DNA from: Stenocarpella maydis
Lineage: Eukaryota; Ascomycota; Sordariomycetes; Diaporthales; Diaporthaceae
Assembly (NCBI GenBank): GCA_002270565.1
Contig: NQMI01000085.1
Span: 144,692 to 208,691 of the forward strand
Reading direction: 5' to 3'
DNA: 64,000 nucleotides
In this document: positions 58,928 to 64,000 of the stretch, one piece after another
Layout: each line of letters opens with the position of its first letter
Position numbering within the stretch: the first letter of the stretch is position 1
Program-made: the position numbers and the translations under genes
Notes under the pieces: model-generated
What the model was told of the DNA's origin: nothing
Seen by the model: only the letters and a program-made list of their open reading frames with translations
Databases searched by the model: none

Positions 58928-61733
58928 TCATGCGCTATCGGCGTTGTCATCCCCGATCTCGAACTTCTGTCTGGCACTGCCTTTCCCCGCGGTGAGCTTC
59001 TGCAGCGCCACCTTGTTGACTTGGCCACCGATCTTCTTCTGCATCTTGGTGATCTCCTCTTCAGCGTCGACGGCCTCGGCCTCGGCGTAGTCGAGGACAA
59101 GCTTGCGCCCGAGCAAATGGGTGTTGGAGAGCGACTTGATGCAGTTCTCTGCCTCTCGCGGCGACTCGAATTCTGCAAAGGCAAACCCACGTCTGTTGAT
59201 TGTTTTGGCGTTAGCAAGCTGCGCCCAGATAATGCACCAACAGGGAGAGAAAGGGTGGGGGCTGGGCCACTAACGAAGAACTGTTAAACTTCTTGGGAAT
59301 GCGGACGACTCTGAGCTTGCCGTAAGTCCCTAGCAAGCGGCGCAGATCGGCTTTGGAAGCCTCAAAGGCGAGGTTCTTGACGACGATCTTGGTACCTTGC
59401 CCGGCGGCCTTCTTAGCCTTATCTTCGCGTCGCTTTTCCTCGGCCGCGTCATGGCCCTTGTGTGATGCCTTGACTGCGAGGGTGTGGTTTTCCAGCACAA
59501 ATCCATTCATGACCTTGACTGCAGACTCAGCCTGCGCCTTCGAGCGGAAGTGCACAAAGCCGAAACCCATGCTCAACAACTGACCCGGCTTCTTGGGATC
59601 CATCTTTGTCTTGACCTGTGCATGAACGAATCCGTCCAGGTGCCTGAACGCATCTGCCAGCTGTGACGTGGTGGTGTCGAAGCTCAGGTTCTTGACGTAA
59701 AGAGATGTCGTGTCCTGGCTGTCCTGATCATCGGCCTGCTCCAGGAGATCCGTGCCAGATATCTTCTGCACGGCACCAGGCCGATCAGCCTGAGGTTGCT
59801 GCGCAGGTGTCTGCTGCTCTCCAAACAGATCTGCCGGCGCCTTCTCAAGAAACAGAATAGAGGAGCCCAGTCTCCTGTACGCCAGCTTGGCAAACGCGGT
59901 TCTGCACGCGACAGGCTGTGTGAACTGGACTATGGCAATTATCTTACTCGGGGGCATCAAGATCTGGAGCACGTTGCCGCCGGCAGCCTCCTCGAAGAGC
60001 CTTCGCAGTTCCTCCAGACTGGTGCCAAAGGGCAGGTTCTTCACCAGAATTGCCGTGTCTCCTTTCTTTTGAGACTTGAAGGCCTCAACATTGATTCCGT
60101 GAGAAGCAAAGTAAGCCTTGGTCTCTTGGATGACTTGTGTTTCGGCCACCGCTTGTCTCACTGCGCTGTCAGTCGAAGTGGGATCGAGGAGCTCGGATTT
60201 GGAGACACCAAGACGATCTGCAGTTGACGCAAGCACAGCGTCTTGGTTCATATACAGGGAATTCCAGTTGAAAGTACTAGCGGATGCTTGGGCTTTTTTC
60301 CGCAAGAGTTGTTGCTTCTTGAGCGGCAGTTGTGAGATGGCAAAGTCATCCAACTTTTGGTCCTTCTTCGGCTGACCCGCAAGGATGTGGAGGATACGTC
60401 CCTGGAAAGGCTTGCCATCCGCATCTTGCAATGCTGCAATTGCAGAGCCAGGATCCGAAAATGAGATGTGGGCAAACCCCTTACCTTGCCCTGAGGCAGA
60501 GACAGGAATGTGTACCTAGATCTGCGTCAGCATGTTGAATCTGGATCAGGCTGAGACAATATGACAAGGTGAATTCTGTCGTTCAGAAAAGTCGAAGCAT
60601 CTACTAAAATAATCGACCCGATATATAATCATGTGCCTTTGGCATAAGATGTCCCTATCATGGGTTCATCACTACGACGGGTGTAGTTTGGAAGGGGTTC
60701 CGGAGAAAAGGGACAGCTCGCTTACCTCTTCAGTTTCCCCGTACTTCTGGAAGTGTTTCGTGAGTTCGGCCTCGGTAGCCTTGAAGGGCAGATTCCGAAC
60801 AAAGAGCCTACCTGTGCGAAGGACCTGTTCCGTCGCGAGATCCGCGTCCGTTTTCTCAGCGGCAGGCTCGGGAGCCTCCGGAGATGAGTGGTCAAGCTCC
60901 ACCTCCGGCTGCGGCGATGGTCGACTCATCACATCTGGGACCTGGGTGGCTGGTGCAGGAGCGGGCGGCAGTGCTGACTGGTCATCCGGATCAACGAGGT
61001 CGAGTAGCCTGTTCGTCCGTGATCTCAACCAATCATCATCTGTTGCATCAGCTGTTCCTTTGGCGTCCGGCATATCCTGGTCGACCGCCTGTGGTTCGTC
61101 GACCACGGGCGACGGAGCATGGGCCTGAACCTGCGAGGCGGGTGCTCCTACGACAGCGTCCCCGCGTTGTTTTGGTTTCTTGGCTGGGATGGTCTCGTAT
61201 TCATCGTCACTCTCGGCATCCACAGGAACAACTGCCATCTCCACATCCACCTGGTCACTGGGCTGTTGGCCATAGATCCCTTCGAGCTTGCTCGAGGACG
61301 CCTGACCCGGGCGCATCATGTCCATGTACTCTTTCAGCTTGGGGTCGGACTCATCCACGCCCTCTCTCTTTCTCTTTTTGCCATTGGCACCAGCGCCTTT
61401 CGCCGCTGGCTCAGGCTCCGGGGTGGGCAGCTTGTTTTGGAGACGAGGAGCGATTTTCTTGGCACTCGGCAGGGCAGGGTCTGAAATGGGCCTCGCGACC
61501 TCGACGGAGATCTTGGACAGGCGGATGTACGACCGGTTGAAGAACTTGACGGCCTTTAGGGCGTCCTCCGGAGTCTTGTAGCCGACATAGCCGATCCTCC
61601 TCTTCGGGATCAGCTTGATGTCTGTGACTTCCCGGCCGCCGGTCGTAAAATGTTTTCGGAAATCGGCCTCGGTGATTGAGGGCGGCAGGTTCTTGACAAA
61701 CAGGCGCGACGACTCCACGCCTGCGTTGGACAT
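58928..61733 (-). CDS. MRD1: multiple RNA-binding domain protein Mrd1
   Basis: Three exons on the - strand: 61733-60726, 60515-59275 and 59192-58928, giving 837 residues. Five RRMs are seen: about 9-85 (SRLFVKNLPP... RIGYVGY), 308-383 (GRLFVRNLPF... KGFAHISF, split by intron 1), 490-563 (TAILVKNLPF... IIAIVQF), 605-685 (TSLYVKNLSF... GFGFVHF) and 715-795 (TKIVVKNLAF... RGFAFAEF, split by intron 2). The order, spacing and length fit Mrd1, a nucleolar factor that binds pre-rRNA near U3 sites and is needed for 18S rRNA release. The start MSNAGVESSRLFVKNL was chosen over a longer upstream in-frame ATG at 61862, because the text before it does not look like Mrd1. Confidence 0.92.
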
Positions 61734-62424
61734 TGTGGTCAGTAGGATGGGGATAATGTGGTTGTGTAATACTTTGAAGTGATGGTCGTGTCGGTGGGAA
61801 TAACGACGATGGGGGGGAAGAGGAAAGAGAGGGAGGGAAGACAGGTCTTTTAGCAGAGACACGAGGAAGCGCGGTCAAGATGCAAAATAATAAGCACGCA
61901 AAACTTTTTGGCGGGTCGAAAATTGGAGACAGGTTGAGGAGGGTACGTACTTCCCCACATGCAGCAGCCGGACGGCTGGGGGGTCCGTGCCCCACATTGA
62001 TCGGTGGCAGCAGGGGCCGCCACTCAGGGGAGGGGAGCTGGGGTTGCGGCCCATGGCCTCTGAGGGAGGAGGCTCTCTGCGTGTCGATAAAGTTCCCTGG
62101 GCATCAACAGAAGCAAGACGACGCTCGCTCCCAACCGCCCCAACTACGCCCGCCCTCATCAACTCCCTCCCCCGACGCGCCACAACCCACAACGACCTCC
62201 TAGCATCTCTCAAGGTACGACAATGACACCGCGAATTATCCTCCGACGGCCGCGGTCTCGTGAACTGCAGGCTGTCCGTAGACGCCAGCTGGCAGCGCTA
62301 CCTCGGCCCAGAGGCCACGCCCACCGTCACACCCTGCTGTCGCGGCCCCCTTCTCCTCTGATCCATCACGGCTGACGTCTTCTCGGCGCTCATTGCAGAA
62401 ACCCGAAGCCACATCACAACAGCC
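61734..62424. promoter_or_regulatory. bidirectional promoter region, MRD1 / dynein light chain
   Basis: This 691-base interval lies between divergent starts and serves both genes. No TATA box is obvious. Confidence 0.5.
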
Positions 62425-63064
62425 ATGGCAGTCGAAGGAGGCGCTACTTCCCCGGGCCCACGGGAGAAGCTCGAGGCCCAGATCAAGAGCGCCGACATGG
62501 TAAGGACGCGACCCCATTCCGGGGCCCACCCGGGGTGCAACTACTTTCATGGGCTGAACCCTAGGACAACAGACGGAGGACATGCAGCAGGAGGCCATCG
62601 ACATCGGTAAGACGGCCCTCGGATGGGAGCAGGGACACGCTGGGGAGCGCAGGCGCTGACAGCAGGAGCAGCTCAGGAGGCAATGGCGAAGTTCACCATC
62701 GAGAAGGTACGAGACTGCCAAATCATTACCTCCTGAGTCTAGCAGCACCCCCTCGAAACCATGGCGGAACCACGATACCGACGACGCTTCTTCCGAGACG
62801 GGCCTGGTCTGGTCGCTGATACAACGGGTGATAGGACATTGCCCAGCACATCAAGAGAACATTTGACGAGCGCAAGGGGCCCACGTGGCATTGCATTGTC
62901 GGGCGTAACTTTGGAAGCTTCGTGACCCATGGTACGGATACACTCCTCTCTCTATATCGACAGGGCCGGGGGTGCGGAGACGGACTGACAGCCCAGCAGA
63001 AACCAAGCACTTCATCTACTTCTACCTGGGACACTGCGCCATCCTTCTCTTCAAGACACAATAG
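62425..63064 (+). CDS. dynein light chain, LC8 type
   Basis: Five exons: 62425-62499, 62573-62606, 62672-62706, 62835-62931 and 63000-63064, giving 101 residues. The protein shows the LC8 signature: [61 protein letters not shown] and the terminal [20 protein letters not shown]8 is a homodimeric hub that binds dynein intermediate chain and many other partners. The family core is about 89 residues; this one has a ~12-residue N-terminal extension ([12 protein letters not shown]). The Aspergillus nidulans counterpart is nudG. The exon set was chosen because each junction restores LC8 text in frame; exons 2 and 3 are only 34 and 35 bases. Confidence 0.9.
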
Positions 63065-64000
63065 GCGACCACTTTCACCACTTTCACCCACCTTAGTAAC
63101 CTCAAGGCACGGCATCAAGCAACAATAGCGTTGATATTTCTTGTGCGAGCAGGCAGGGGCCCGGGGGGGGTGGCGCTCTAGAAGATTTCCAAGTATGTTT
63201 TTTTTGTTATTATTTTTGCTGCGGGGTTGGCACCGGGGGCAAGGGAATACGGAACCCTGTGTCGTGGTTGAGAAGAAATAGACAACCTGACAAATATCCC
63301 CGGTGCGGGTACGGTGTCATTTTTGTACGCTTCACGTGAGCACGAAGGGGAAACGCAATGTCTTTTGCTACTTGTGGTCTAGGCTGGGAGCGACAGCTAT
63401 TTTGTCTTCGGAATCACATCATCTTTTAATCTCCCCTTCGAAAAAGGAATCCCAGACAAAGGACTGAACCACGCCCCCGATCTCCATCCGTGATCTCCCG
63501 TGTTTTGACGGCATGAAATCCAAAGTCGAGCCATGATGACGGCGGTAAGAGACATTTGCGACCCAAGAGGCGTTCCTGGTGAAGGGCGTGTGCCCCTCCC
63601 GAAACCTCAGGACACAGGGGCAGGAATGCCAGGGCGTCGACCATCATCACAGCCAAGTGCCCTCATCAACATTCCAGTGACACAGGGGGACAAGAAAAAA
63701 CGTGTTGACCCCCCTCCTCCAATCCAGAAAGGAGGACAAGAAAGGAGATGAGCTGATATGTCCAAATTAGCCCTCCGCAACCCCCGCCCCCCCTGTATGA
63801 AGCCTATCCACACACACGTACGACTCCCGGCCGTTATGGCAGCACATAGCGTACAGTTGAGCCCGTCCAGGGCCAAGACTTGGATAAAGAGAACTCCAAG
63901 GCAAACAGGGGGAAGGGTTGACTCCAGGCAATCTGTAGGCCACGACTTGATTCTCGCCCTGGTCTCAAAAAAAAAAAAAAAAACGTCTCCGTGATCTCAA
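63065..64000. other. 3' flank of dynein light chain gene
   Basis: No gene seen. A T-rich run lies at 63198-63217 and a poly-A run at 63967-63983. Confidence 0.45.

Noticed and set aside
61734..61862. Upstream in-frame ATG of MRD1
   Set aside because: The 43 extra residues are His/Leu/Pro-rich and unlike Mrd1; MSNAGVESSRLFVKNL is the usual kind of start just before RRM1.

Overview
The window is nuclear DNA from a filamentous ascomycete (Pezizomycotina, most likely a Sordariomycete). This rests on short GT-AG introns of about 50-180 bases, a Zn2Cys6 regulator, an abaA-type TEA/ATTS regulator, and a two-part base composition. GC-rich gene blocks alternate with AT-rich blocks full of retrotransposon relics. 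In the AT-rich blocks almost every former CAG, CAA or CGA codon reads TAG, TAA or TGA. That is the C-to-T signature of repeat-induced point mutation (RIP).

Left part (1-23.8 kb). Bases 1-11.2 kb and 16.1-23.8 kb are RIP-mutated. They hold two Ty3/gypsy pol relics on the + strand (1-3.1 kb and 6.0-7.3 kb, the second with a chromodomain). A third, longer element lies on the - strand (23.0 down to 16.5 kb). Five copies of a ~590-bp LTR family and one 536-bp unit with 90-bp inverted ends are also present. A 226-codon frame, antisense to the second relic and just before its polypurine tract, is a possible accessory gene. Three assembly gaps (4245, about 5479-5660, 16086-16099) touch the LTR copies. 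Between the repeat blocks lies an island with a decayed Cys/Trp-rich gene (11.4-12.6 kb) and an intact seven-exon MFS sugar transporter (13.7-15.7 kb).

Right part (24.5-64 kb). This is ordinary GC-rich euchromatin. In order it carries GPI19/PIG-P (-), a Zn2Cys6 transcription factor (+), a cyclophilin H-type prolyl isomerase (-), a membrane RING-H2 protein (+), a GPALPP/DUF3752 protein (-), the CORVET subunit Vps8 (+), a secreted protein with an N-terminal histidine resembling copper oxygenases (-), an abaA-like TEA/ATTS developmental regulator (-), the five-RRM ribosome biogenesis factor Mrd1 (-), and an LC8-type dynein light chain (+). Intergenic spaces are long: 5.7 kb upstream of the RING gene, and 4.0 kb between the abaA-like and secreted-protein genes.

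Most of these genes are housekeeping genes (GPI anchor synthesis, splicing, endosomal tethering, rRNA processing, dynein) and do not form a cluster. The less ordinary items are the histidine-brace candidate, the inserted segment in the TEA domain, the ATGA-overlapping upstream ORF of VPS8, and the antisense frame in the chromodomain retroelement. I found no tRNA, rRNA or CRISPR.
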